This document shows positions 42,848-51,623 of a DNA stretch of 64,000 nucleotides, piece after piece (positions within the stretch are counted from its first letter, which is position 1; each line of letters starts with the position of its first letter). Made by a program: the position numbers and the translations under genes. The DNA is from Proteiniclasticum aestuarii (GTDB taxonomy: Bacteria > Bacillota > Clostridia > Clostridiales > Clostridiaceae): NCBI RefSeq assembly GCF_017368455.1, contig NZ_JAFNJU010000002.1, positions 1-64,000 on the forward strand, written 5' to 3'. The notes below the pieces were generated by a model. That model searched no databases, was not told where the DNA came from, and saw only the letters and a list, made by a program, of their open reading frames with translations.

Positions 42848-44148
42848 GACCTTTCCTCCCTGGGTAGCCAGTGGTCTAGGACCATGGCCGTCACTGCAGA
42901 AGGAACCACTCCTGAGGTCAGAATCAGCTGCAGATCCTTGTGAAGACCTGACAGGGCTTCCGGAACGATGGAAAGTCCGATGCCCAGACCCAGAGAAAGG
43001 GCCACGATGAGAGAGTTTCTGCTGTTCATGGTGATCTTGCCAAGAAGAGAGATCCCAGACACCGCCACCATGGAAAACATGGCAATGGATGCCCCGCCAA
43101 GAACCGGTCCCGGCATGATGGATAGCACCGTGGCAAACTTAGGGAAAAAGGCCAGGAGCAGCAGAAGATAGGCTCCGATACGGACCACGTGTCTGCTGAA
43201 TACACCTGTAAGGTTCACCACACCGATGTTCTGAGTGTAGGAAGTGTTGGGAAAGCCGTTCATCATGGCCGCCAGAGCACTGGAAATGCCATCCGCCATA
43301 ACTCCTCCGGTTTTTTCGTTTTCCGTTGGCTCTCTGCTTTCCCCCGCCACAGTCAGGGCTGATATATCCCCGATGGTCTCAATGGTGGTGGCTACATACA
43401 TGAAGAGCATACCGATGACCGCTGCAGGCTGAAAATCCCACTTGTAGCGGAAAGGCATCGGAATCTCGATCCAGCTGCTGCTTCCTACTGTCTCCATGGA
43501 TACCATCCCAAGGAACCCCGACAAGATGAACCCTGCCAGGATGCCGATGAGAATCGATGCGGACTTCATGAAACGATTCCGCGTCTTGTTGCATAAAATG
43601 ATTGTAAGAAGCACCACAGAAGACACCAGAATCGCATTTCCGTCACCTAAGTTACCGACGCCTCCGGCAGCCTGCCTCAGTCCCACCGGAATCAGCGTGA
43701 TGCCTAATGTGACCACCACCACACCGGAAACGATGGGCGAAAAGATCTTTCTCAGACGATGAATGTTCTTTCCAAGAAAGATCTCAAAGAGTCCACCCAG
43801 AAAGCTGGCTGTGAATACCGCGCCCAGCCCGAAGCTGGATGCGATGGAAAGCACCGTGGACAGGAAAGCATTGCTGGTTCCCATGACGATGGGAAGACCT
43901 GAGCCGATTCTCTTGTTTTTTCGGATCTGAATCAGCGTGCCCACACCTGCCATGAACAGTGCGCATTGAATCAGGAAAGTCGTTTCTTCAGAAGACAGAC
44001 CGATGAGAGAGGAAACCATCAGTGGGACGGTGATGTTGGCGGCAAACATGGCAAATACATGCTGAAATGCCAGCGGCAGCGCCTTCCTGAATTCCGGTTT
44101 ATCCTCAATGCCGTATATGATGTCTATATTCTGATGTTCATTGCCCAT
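42844..44148 (-). CDS. NCS2-family nucleobase permease (uracil/xanthine type)
   Basis: The 434-residue membrane protein has about 12-14 spans and the NCS2 pattern: LAFQHVFAMFAANITVPLM at the start, FPNTSYTQNIGVVNLTGVFSRHV in the signature region (shown here as FPNTSYTQN and GVVNLTG), and MVAVSGISLLGKI late. Members import uracil, xanthine, urate or related rings with protons or sodium. In this operon it should bring in the substrate of the ring-opening amidohydrolase, perhaps barbiturate, cyanurate or another cyclic ureide. The exact ligand cannot be read. The gene starts 58 bases after the next transporter gene. Confidence 0.9.
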   Translation of the reverse strand: MGNEHQNIDIIYGIEDKPEFRKALPLAFQHVFAMFAANITVPLMVSSLIGLSSEETTFLIQCALFMAGVGTLIQIRKNKRIGSGLPIVMGTSNAFLSTVLSIASSFGLGAVFTASFLGGLFEIFLGKNIHRLRKIFSPIVSGVVVVTLGITLIPVGLRQAAGGVGNLGDGNAILVSSVVLLTIILCNKTRNRFMKSASILIGILAGFILSGFLGMVSMETVGSSSWIEIPMPFRYKWDFQPAAVIGMLFMYVATTIETIGDISALTVAGESREPTENEKTGGVMADGISSALAAMMNGFPNTSYTQNIGVVNLTGVFSRHVVRIGAYLLLLLAFFPKFATVLSIMPGPVLGGASIAMFSMVAVSGISLLGKITMNSRNSLIVALSLGLGIGLSIVPEALSGLHKDLQLILTSGVVPSAVTAMVLDHWLPREERS

Positions 44149-44206
44149 GATGCACCTCTTTCTTTGCTTTACACAGTTCTATGATTCTAAAGATCAAACA
44201 GGACGC

Positions 44207-45460
44207 CTAAACCACAACCACCGCCAGAAGAATCAGAAGAACCATCGCGCTGACCACATATTTGAAATTCATCCGGATGACCCCCATGATGTCGGAGTCG
44301 AATCCCTTGGCCAGGGCGGCCACATTGATCTGTACAGGGCTGATCTGCGTACCGAGGCCCGTGGCGATGGCCACGAAGCCCATGGCTTCGGAAGGCAGTC
44401 CCAGGGCAGACAGGGTCGGAAGAATCAGGGTCAGCACCCCCGCAGTGAAAGCGCCGGATGGAATCGCGATGAGAAATGCGATGACCATGGCTACCGGTAG
44501 AATGATGGACTCCGGGGCGTTCTGCGCAATGCCTGCAATCTGTTCAAAGGTGCCTAAAGCGGCAATCATATTGATGAAAGACAGGAAGATTCCTACAGAG
44601 AACATGGTGGTCAGAATGAATCTGGACCCGTCAATGAGGGCTTCTGAGGTTTCCTCCGAGTTCAGCGGAGTAAGCAGCACCGTTAAAATGGCCGTGAGAA
44701 TCACCGTGGTCCCAGGGGTGAACAGGGTGAACCCGATGACGCCATTAAGCTTAGACCCGGCCACAACCATCACAAGGAGGGCGATGGCGGGAACGGACTG
44801 CTTCAGGAGTGCGCCTGAGCTCTTCTCTTCCACTTGCTGAGCCTGGCTCTGATCTTTTGTGAAAAGAGCGCCTCTTTTTCTGACGCCATAGACCGCAAGA
44901 CCGAAGGCCAGTGCATAGAACAAAATGGTGTAGGGCATCATATTGGCCGCATGGGCTGCCACATCCACGCCGGCACTTTCTGCAGCCAGTATGGTTTCCG
45001 TGGAGGCAGGAGAAGTCGTGAATCCCACCGCGGAGATGATGGCCATGGCGGCAATGACTTCCGGTACTGCGCCTACAGCGGCCGCAACCAGCGGTGCTGT
45101 GACCATGGTATTCCCGGCGCCCATGCCCGCCATGTAGGTGGCGAATCCCTGAATGAGCACGATGAAACCGGCCAGAACGGCGATCTTTCCTTTGAGGCTC
45201 TTTCTGGAGAGCTCCACAAGGGCTTCGATGCTGCCCGCCTTGGACACCATGGCGGCGGAAGCCGCATAAAGTATCGGTACCGTGATGCCCAGCATGTTGG
45301 AGATGCCCCCCACAAACATCCCGGACACATCACCAAGGTTCATGCCGCCGATGATGACAGCAACGGCTCCTCCGGCAAGACCTGCAACCAGCATATGCTT
45401 CTTCATGAAAAGCAGCGCCACAACAATGATAAGGGGAATCAGATTAATCAGCATATCCAT
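44207..45460 (-). CDS. Putative anion transporter (ion-transporter superfamily)
   Basis: The 417-residue protein is almost entirely hydrophobic with about 11 spans. Two half-repeats end in AVGFTTSPASTETILAA (about 156-172) and GLGTQISPVQINVAALA (about 370-386), a Ser-Pro-x pattern seen in the substrate loops of dicarboxylate/citrate-type (DcuC, CitM, ArsB-like) transporters. It has no TRAP partner genes. Lying between the ring-opening enzyme and the nucleobase permease, it could export the acid left after carbamoyl transfer or import an acidic substrate. Family assignment is by pattern only. Confidence 0.65.
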   Translation of the reverse strand: MDMLINLIPLIIVVALLFMKKHMLVAGLAGGAVAVIIGGMNLGDVSGMFVGGISNMLGITVPILYAASAAMVSKAGSIEALVELSRKSLKGKIAVLAGFIVLIQGFATYMAGMGAGNTMVTAPLVAAAVGAVPEVIAAMAIISAVGFTTSPASTETILAAESAGVDVAAHAANMMPYTILFYALAFGLAVYGVRKRGALFTKDQSQAQQVEEKSSGALLKQSVPAIALLVMVVAGSKLNGVIGFTLFTPGTTVILTAILTVLLTPLNSEETSEALIDGSRFILTTMFSVGIFLSFINMIAALGTFEQIAGIAQNAPESIILPVAMVIAFLIAIPSGAFTAGVLTLILPTLSALGLPSEAMGFVAIATGLGTQISPVQINVAALAKGFDSDIMGVIRMNFKYVVSAMVLLILLAVVVV

Positions 45461-45491
45461 ATTATGTCTCCTTCCTCTCTAATTTTCCGTG

Positions 45492-46598
45492 TTATTTTTC
45501 GATGATCACGGCCACCGGACCGCCACCTGCAGGTCCCTGATGCTCCGCACCACCGGACACATACACCATGGGATCTCCAATGAGGGAGGCTATGACGCCA
45601 TTGACCACCGCACGGGCATGTCTTGTATGATTGATGTCGGAGTCCGTCAGCATGGTGTTTCTTCTTCCTCTCACATAACCATCAGGAGAAGCCTCCGCCT
45701 TGGCCAGCACATTGACGATTCTCTTCTTCTGCGCTTCATCCGGAAGGGTTTCGATATCCAGACCTGCACTGCGCATGGCTTCGATGACGCTTTCCAGGTC
45801 TATGGCATCCTTCATGATGCTATGACCGATCTTGTATCTGCTATTGGATGTGACTGAATTCCCCATAAGGATGATCTCGCAGTTCAGAAGTTCCACCCCT
45901 GCGGAAGTGGAGGCCACTGCTGAATAAAGGCTGAAATCCTCCAGAATGGACTCGTCTGTGACGGCATTTTCTTCAATTTCTCCTAGAGCGATGGCTACGC
46001 CCAGTGCAGAAGCACCTCTGGTGTATCCCATGGACTTGTAGGTGTCGTGTACTACGACCTTCTCTCCTCTGGATTCGGCATCCAGGATGCGGTCAGAAGT
46101 CAGCAGTGGGCATTTGATCTGCACGAAGTGCACATCTTCAGCATTTCGGATGCCTGCATCCTCCATGAGCTGAAGCACCACATTCTTCACTTCCTGCACC
46201 ATTTCCACTCGACCCATCTCTTCCGGCAGGAAGTTTCTGGTGAAACCTACACTGACACTTAATGCAGTTTCTTCACTCTCTTTCTCATCCGCCAGCTCTT
46301 TCTTGGTGAAGATCATGGCATGAGGAGACATGACGCCTTCCGTTCCACCGGACATAACGAAAGCGACCTTCTCCTCCACTTCATTCTCACTCTGACCTGT
46401 GAAATCAGAGATGGCTTTTCTGTAGGAAGCGGTGCAGAACCCTCTGGTGAAGTCATTGACGCATCCGTTTCCTTCCGTTTTCCCAAGAACCGCTATGATT
46501 TCCTCCGGAATGATCTCCCCGCTCTCCACTTTCTTTCTCAGTTCCGACACATCATCAGGACCTGCCATCTGAAGCTTGAATACATTGATATCTACCAT
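45492..46598 (-). CDS. Ring-opening amidohydrolase (cyanuric acid hydrolase/barbiturase family)
   Basis: The 368-residue cytosolic enzyme belongs to the rare family that opens cyanurate to carboxybiuret (then biuret) or barbiturate to ureidomalonate. The three-fold pseudo-symmetric active site can be read directly: lysines K40 (VLGKTEGNG), K162 (VQIKCPLL) and K300 (LAKAEAS), with serines S83 (VMSGGTEG), S230/S232 (ASTSAG) and S348 ([11 protein letters not shown]). The C-terminal [15 protein letters not shown] is a strong family mark. AGGAGG lies 9 bases before the ATG. It is the first gene after pucR. Which ring it prefers cannot be decided from sequence; the carbamoyltransferase genes downstream suit either product. 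Confidence 0.9.
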   Translation of the reverse strand: MVDINVFKLQMAGPDDVSELRKKVESGEIIPEEIIAVLGKTEGNGCVNDFTRGFCTASYRKAISDFTGQSENEVEEKVAFVMSGGTEGVMSPHAMIFTKKELADEKESEETALSVSVGFTRNFLPEEMGRVEMVQEVKNVVLQLMEDAGIRNAEDVHFVQIKCPLLTSDRILDAESRGEKVVVHDTYKSMGYTRGASALGVAIALGEIEENAVTDESILEDFSLYSAVASTSAGVELLNCEIILMGNSVTSNSRYKIGHSIMKDAIDLESVIEAMRSAGLDIETLPDEAQKKRIVNVLAKAEASPDGYVRGRRNTMLTDSDINHTRHARAVVNGVIASLIGDPMVYVSGGAEHQGPAGGGPVAVIIEK

Positions 46599-46697
46599 TT
46601 TTTCATTCCTCCTGTTTTCTGTTTGTTAAGTTTTTATCTGTTGAAACCATCATAGCATAAAGGATATTGTCAGTTCATCATCATATCCTGCCATAAG

Positions 46698-46742
46698 TAA
46701 ACGAGTTCATTGTCATTAAGTGACAATGAACTCGTTTCTTTT
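46698..46742. other. Perfect 17-bp hairpin between pucR and the amidohydrolase gene
   Basis: Arms AAACGAGTTCATTGTCA (46698-46714) and its exact complement (46720-46736) enclose 5 bases. On the plus strand CTTTTTCC follows; on the minus strand, the direction of both flanking genes, the T-run is weak. It may end pucR, stabilise RNA, or hold a regulator site about 100 bases before the amidohydrolase gene. Confidence 0.6.
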
Positions 46743-46771
46743 TCCTTATATTCCCATGGAACCTGATCCTA

Positions 46772-48388
46772 TTATTCCGCAATGTTCTTCAGGGCCTGCT
46801 GCCAGATCAGAATATGATAGGCAAAGACGATTTCCCCCGTGGAGAATCCGTTTTCCAGATCCAGTCCCAGCTCCTTCATCTTCTCGATTCGATGACGCAT
46901 GGTGTTGTAGTGGATATACAGCTTCTCCGATGCCTTCTTCGCATTGAAGTTCTCTTCAATAAGCACCCTCAGCGTTTCCATGAGCCCCACCTCATTGACG
47001 CGGTCATATTCCAGAAGAGCGCCCAGCTTCTTCTCCGTGAAGGCCTTCAGAAGATCCTGATCCCTGATCTCTCGTATCAGCGAAAACATCTCATAGTCCT
47101 GGTAGAAGGAGACAAAGGAATCAGAGTGAAGAATGTAGCCGATCTCCGCAGCGATTTTCGCCTGCCTGTAGGCACCAGGCAGATCCTCGATGCTCAGCAC
47201 CGCTTCTGAAATGCCGATGCCCGTATGGACGGAGGTGGAGATGCGCCTTATGAGCTTTTCTCCAAGGTCTTTCAGACCTTTTCCCTTCTTTTCCATGAAG
47301 ATGGAATTGATGAACAGCACCATGGAGTCATCCAGATAGACCAGCTTGAACTTGCTTTCAGCAAGTTTCAGCTCCGATTCCATGATTTCATCGATATACC
47401 CTGAATCGATGATTTCCTCATACAGCTCTTTCTTCACTTTCTCATCATGGGCAAAGATCCGGATCACCATGATGACCTGAGGGAACTCCATATTCCACCC
47501 GAAGTATTTGGCCTTGTTGATGGTCTCCATGGGAGACGTGACTTTCCCCTGCAGAATGTCTCGTATGAAGGAATCCTGAAAACTCCTTTCTTTTTCCATC
47601 ACCGCGTAATTCTTGTAGTAGACAGAAGCGATGAGAAGAGAGGCTTCTTCTGCGGCAACCAGTAGATTCTCTCTGGCTTCCTCCCCTTTCAGAATCACCA
47701 GATACCCGAAGAGCCGCATTCCTGCCCGGATGGGGTGCAGAATCATATCTTCCGCTTCGTAGACTTTGTCCTTGAATGCAAATTTCAGTGTTCCATTTTC
47801 AATGGATCCTGTGGCGGTGAAGAGGGTTCTTGTGAGCTCCCTGGATTTCATCAGGATTCTGGAAGAACCATCCAGAAGGATGGTGGGGCTGTGACAGATT
47901 TCCGCCAGATTATCCAGAAGCTCTGGAATCTCCTTCCCTTCCAGAAACAGCTTCATGAGGCTGTCATGCACATTGTTTCTGAAGTTCAGCACATTGATGT
48001 GTTTCTTCAGGGAGATCTCAAGGATCTCATTGACCAGTCCCGAGAGATTCGCCTCCGGCGGCAGCTCGATGACCGGAAACTGCAGTTCATTCCCCTGACG
48101 GATCATTTCCTTCGGGATTCCCGAAATATACCGAAAGGGTTTGATGCAGATGCCTGCCACGCCCAGGGCGTGAAGCTTCGGTATCAGTTCCATAAGCGCC
48201 TTTTCATCGTCATAGATGGGAAACAGCGTCGTAATCAGAAGATTGCTCCTGCCTACATACGGATAGATATCCGGCACTTCCATAATCATGGCGCTGTTGA
48301 CGATATGGTCCGCACCCTTTTCCCCCGCCACCAGTTTCGCGTTTCTGAAGCCCTCCAGCTGAAGTATGTTCTTCATTGTGACAAACAA
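46772..48388 (-). CDS. pucR: PucR-family transcriptional regulator
   Basis: The 538-residue protein has the N-terminal PucR sensor (about 5-125, with VPDIYPYVGRSNLLITT), a middle GAF/GGDEF-like region and a C-terminal HTH_30 domain. The last includes RVLIEENFNAKKASEKLYIHYNTMRHRIEKM (shortened: NAKKASEKLYIHYNTMRHR) near residues 480-500. PucR controls purine use in Bacillus, and relatives control other nitrogen-ring pathways. Directly upstream of the amidohydrolase operon and in the same direction, it is the likely regulator. A TTG at 48388 has GGGAG 7 bases before it; an ATG at 48376 is the alternative. Confidence 0.87.
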   Translation of the reverse strand: MFVTMKNILQLEGFRNAKLVAGEKGADHIVNSAMIMEVPDIYPYVGRSNLLITTLFPIYDDEKALMELIPKLHALGVAGICIKPFRYISGIPKEMIRQGNELQFPVIELPPEANLSGLVNEILEISLKKHINVLNFRNNVHDSLMKLFLEGKEIPELLDNLAEICHSPTILLDGSSRILMKSRELTRTLFTATGSIENGTLKFAFKDKVYEAEDMILHPIRAGMRLFGYLVILKGEEARENLLVAAEEASLLIASVYYKNYAVMEKERSFQDSFIRDILQGKVTSPMETINKAKYFGWNMEFPQVIMVIRIFAHDEKVKKELYEEIIDSGYIDEIMESELKLAESKFKLVYLDDSMVLFINSIFMEKKGKGLKDLGEKLIRRISTSVHTGIGISEAVLSIEDLPGAYRQAKIAAEIGYILHSDSFVSFYQDYEMFSLIREIRDQDLLKAFTEKKLGALLEYDRVNEVGLMETLRVLIEENFNAKKASEKLYIHYNTMRHRIEKMKELGLDLENGFSTGEIVFAYHILIWQQALKNIAE

Positions 48389-48475
48389 TCCCGATCTCCC
48401 CCTTTTCCCTCCAGTTCTTCATTTCTCATTATGACTGAACGATCCGCTGTATTGCAAGCAGAACTCTTTCATTTA

Positions 48476-49426
48476 TCAGATTGCCTCGAAAATCCGGTCC
48501 AGAATCCTGGCGTTTTGCATGCTCTCCTCCAGTGTCAGCATCGGATCCCTGCTTTCCAGTATGGCAGAAGAGAAGTCTTCCACCTCCAGAGTATATCTGT
48601 GACATGCCGGTACATGGATCTCCTCTTTCCCCTGATCTGTATAGAGGATCATGATGCCTTCATTATCGAGAAAGCTGTCCGGAATCTCCAGTCTTCCCCT
48701 GGTGCCGATGATCTCGCTGTAGTTCTTTCCGAAGGCATTGAAGCCCGCGTGAAGAGAAGCGGTCTTTCCATCCGCATACTCGAGAAGAGCGGAAATCTGA
48801 ACATCCACCTGGTTCTGCATCGTAGCCGCTACAGAAACCTTCACGGGCTCCTCCTGGAAAACCATGGTGGCGAAGTTCACCGGATAGCAGCCCACATCAT
48901 AGAGTGCCCCTCCACCCAGTTCCGGTTTCATCTTGATGGTCCCTTCCCGATCCAGAAAGAAGCGGAAGGTGGAATCCACATGACGGATTTCTCCCAGCAC
49001 GCCGCTCTGAAGGATTTCTGCTGTCTTCTTCGTTCTTTCCGTATACCGGTACATGAAGGCTTCCATGAAAAGCACCTTGTGCTTTCTGGATGCCTCCACC
49101 ATTTCTCTCGCTTCCGCTTCATTCATGGCCAGAGGCTTCTCACAGAGCACATGTTTACCCGCTTCCATGGCCTTTATGGCCCACTCCCTGTGAAGTGCAT
49201 TGGGAAGCGGTATGTAGACTGCCTCCACACCTTTATCCTCTAGTAGGTCCTCATAGCTGTTGTGCAGCTTCTCCGGGTGGAATAGCTCCTTAGCCTCTGC
49301 GAGCTTCTCCTCGCTTCTGGAAGCCACGGCATAGAGTCTGGCAGACTCCGCTTCCAGTATGGCCGGCATGCCCTCATTCTTAGCGATTCTGGCAAATCCC
49401 AGTACGCCCCAGTTGATTTTATTCAT
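48476..49426 (-). CDS. Gfo/Idh/MocA-family oxidoreductase
   Basis: The 316-residue NAD(P)-dependent enzyme has the N-terminal Rossmann segment WGVLGFARIAKNEG (6-19) and the catalytic-lysine motif CEKPLAMNEAEA (about 94-105), then a C-terminal beta-sheet domain with GGGALYDVGCYPVNF (about 170-184). The form resembles dimeric dihydrodiol dehydrogenase and glucose-6-phosphate- or inositol-type members. The substrate is probably a sugar or polyol. GGGAGGAATCAGA precedes the ATG. It appears to be a single gene between the pucR and TRAP units. Confidence 0.85.
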   Translation of the reverse strand: MNKINWGVLGFARIAKNEGMPAILEAESARLYAVASRSEEKLAEAKELFHPEKLHNSYEDLLEDKGVEAVYIPLPNALHREWAIKAMEAGKHVLCEKPLAMNEAEAREMVEASRKHKVLFMEAFMYRYTERTKKTAEILQSGVLGEIRHVDSTFRFFLDREGTIKMKPELGGGALYDVGCYPVNFATMVFQEEPVKVSVAATMQNQVDVQISALLEYADGKTASLHAGFNAFGKNYSEIIGTRGRLEIPDSFLDNEGIMILYTDQGKEEIHVPACHRYTLEVEDFSSAILESRDPMLTLEESMQNARILDRIFEAI

Positions 49427-49534
49427 TCTGATTCCTCCCGTCTTGTATCATTCCATAGGCTTCTCATGACCTCAGTTGTTCAATATCTATTTTTCATTCC
49501 TTATTATACAGTATTGTCCTCTTCCATTTTATGG

Positions 49535-49571
49535 AAAAGAGGCTTCCTGCAAACGAAGAAACCTCTTTTTT
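49535..49571 (-). terminator. Terminator-like hairpin after the second TRAP operon
   Basis: AAAAGAGG pairs with CCTCTTTT, with an inner CTTC/GAAG pairing; T-runs occur on both strands. It is about 110 bases after the dctM stop, in a 250-base gap that holds no gene. Confidence 0.65.
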
Positions 49572-49679
49572 ATCCAATGCCCTGCACTTTTTCATGAATC
49601 CGGTTTGTGCAGCGCACTTTCCTTACTCCTGAACTCTACAGGTCAGTATCCATTTAGTGATATTTCAGCTTCCGCTACC

Positions 49680-50975
49680 TCAGTTCATGAGAAGCTTGGG
49701 CAGCGTCATGACCACACTTGGGAAATAGGTGATGACCATAAGTGTCGCCACCATGACGATGTACATGGGAATCATGCTCTTAGCCAGTCTTTCAATCTTC
49801 AGACCCGAAATGGCGGAACCGATAAAGAGGGTATTGCCCACTGGTGGTGTCAGCACACCGATACCAAGATTCAGTACCATCATGGCACCGTAATGGACTG
49901 GATCCATCCCCACCTGCATGGCGATGGGAAGAAGGATCGGTGTGGTGATGGTGATGATGGCTGCCATATCCATAAACATTCCGAAGACGAACAAGATGGC
50001 ATTGATGATCAGAAGCACCAGAATCTTGTTCGTGGTCAAAGTCAGGATTCCACCCGCAACCATTTCAGGCACCTTCAGGAAAGCCAGAAGCCATCCGAAG
50101 GCTGCTGAAGTTCCGATGATAATCATGACCATGGAAATCGTTCTGAGCGATGTACCCAGAATATCCCAGAATTTCTTCAGTGGAATTTCCTTGTAGATAA
50201 AGAAAGTGACAATGAATGCCCATACAACGGAAAGCCCAGCCGCTTCAGTAGCTGTGAAGAATCCGCCGATGACCCCTACTACAACGATCAGCACGGTTAT
50301 GAGTCCGAAGATGGAATCCTTCAGCGCCACCAGCACATTCCTGAAGTTGAAAGCATCGCCCTTGGGATAGTTCTTCTTCTTGGACATGTAGAGACTGTAG
50401 ATGAGAAGAAACACGCCCAGAAGGATTCCCGGTACAAGACCGGCCAGGAAGAGCGCTCCCACTGAGACCGACCCCGCCACCATGGCGTAAATGACCATGT
50501 TGTGGCTGGGTGGGATCAGCATCCCCTGAACAGAACTTGCACAGGTGATCCCAGTGGAGAACTCGTTGTCGTACCCCTGCTTGTTCATCATCGGAATCAG
50601 GATGGGGCCAAGCGATGCGGTGTCCGCCGCAGAGGACCCGGAGATTCCACCGAAGAACATGGACGCTACGATGTTCACCACCGCAAGACCACCACGCATC
50701 CAGCCCACCATGGCGTTGGCCAGGTTCACAAGACGGTTGGCGATGCCTCCCTGGCTCATGAGTTCACCCGAAATGATGAAGAACGGCACTGCCATGAGAG
50801 AGAACGCGTTGATTCCTCTTACGGTGTTCTGGGCCACCATCTCCACAGGCATCTTCAGGTACATGACAGTGACAACCGATGCGATGCCCAGAGAATAGGC
50901 AATGGGGAAACGCAGCGCAATGAAAAGTATGAAACTACCGATCAGGATGATGGTAGCAATGGTTAAATTCGGCAT
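49680..50975 (-). CDS. dctM: TRAP transporter large permease subunit (second system)
   Basis: The 431-residue membrane protein has about 12 spans and the DctM motifs LMAVPFFIISGELMSQGGIA (about 60-79), GSSAADTASLGPILIP (about 114-129) and GVLTPPVGNTLFIGSAI (about 376-392). It is the last gene of a dctP-Q-M operon. It differs clearly from the copy at 27 kb and so should carry another organic acid or sugar acid. GGAGGAAATCATTC lies before the ATG. Confidence 0.93.
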   Translation of the reverse strand: MPNLTIATIILIGSFILFIALRFPIAYSLGIASVVTVMYLKMPVEMVAQNTVRGINAFSLMAVPFFIISGELMSQGGIANRLVNLANAMVGWMRGGLAVVNIVASMFFGGISGSSAADTASLGPILIPMMNKQGYDNEFSTGITCASSVQGMLIPPSHNMVIYAMVAGSVSVGALFLAGLVPGILLGVFLLIYSLYMSKKKNYPKGDAFNFRNVLVALKDSIFGLITVLIVVVGVIGGFFTATEAAGLSVVWAFIVTFFIYKEIPLKKFWDILGTSLRTISMVMIIIGTSAAFGWLLAFLKVPEMVAGGILTLTTNKILVLLIINAILFVFGMFMDMAAIITITTPILLPIAMQVGMDPVHYGAMMVLNLGIGVLTPPVGNTLFIGSAISGLKIERLAKSMIPMYIVMVATLMVITYFPSVVMTLPKLLMN

Positions 50976-51016
50976 GAATGATTTCCTCCTTACAATAATG
51001 TACTCCGCCGCCTTCT

Positions 51017-51493
51017 TTACAGCTTATAGTCTTTTCCCTTCAGGAGAAGATAGATCTTCTCGGAGAGAATCACCAGCATGGCCACCGCCATGACAGGCAT
51101 TGCGCCATAAAGCCAGCTGGACTTGATCTTAAGCGCTGGCATCATGTTAAGCCCTGTGAGCTCCACCAGCTTGATTCCGTAGATCACCATGATGACGGCA
51201 TAGAATCCGAGGAACAGATAGGACAGAAGATCAAGAAACTTGATCGCCTTGTCCGGCAGATACTGGTCCAGTGCGGTCACGGCAATGTGACCATCGTTTT
51301 TAAGCAGCACTGTGGCGCCCAGAAGGGATGCCCAGACCATGGAAAACAGGGTCAGTTCCTCTCCCCAGACCGGTGTTCTTCCGAAAACCTGCCTTCCGAT
51401 CACGACGATGGTTACAGAAATGATCTGGACGATCAAAAGAATCTTGCAGAGACTTTCAATATAGTGAAAGGTACGGTCGATAATCTTCTTCAT
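51017..51493 (-). CDS. dctQ: TRAP transporter small permease subunit (second system)
   Basis: The 158-residue protein has four membrane spans and the DctQ pattern VIGRQVFGRTPVWGEELTLF (about 32-51), followed by LLKNDGHIAVTAL (about 62-74). It couples the binding protein to the large subunit. It lies 41 bases before dctM and after a 130-base gap with a hairpin behind dctP. Confidence 0.9.
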   Translation of the reverse strand: MKKIIDRTFHYIESLCKILLIVQIISVTIVVIGRQVFGRTPVWGEELTLFSMVWASLLGATVLLKNDGHIAVTALDQYLPDKAIKFLDLLSYLFLGFYAVIMVIYGIKLVELTGLNMMPALKIKSSWLYGAMPVMAVAMLVILSEKIYLLLKGKDYKL

Positions 51494-51518
51494 ATAACAA
51501 TTCTCCCTTCTAAGCTTT

Positions 51519-51562
51519 ATAGAAGTCCGAGTGTCATCGGGTAGATGTCATCGGACTTCTAT
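51519..51562 (-). other. Intercistronic hairpin between dctP and dctQ
   Basis: ATAGAAGTCCGA (51519-51530) pairs perfectly with 51551-51562 around a 20-base loop. No T-run follows on the minus strand, so it more likely protects or processes the dctP transcript than ends it. Confidence 0.6.
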
Positions 51563-51623
51563 GAGTTCAGTTTATTTCATTACATACCATGATGGGGACA
51601 ACATATGTATTGTATGTGGCTAT

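Noticed and set aside
47735-49243. Long plus-strand open frame (about 500 codons) opposite pucR and the oxidoreductase
   Set aside because: It spans two well-supported minus-strand genes, has no family motifs and an odd His/Arg-rich composition. It is a by-product of the codon bias of the opposite strand.
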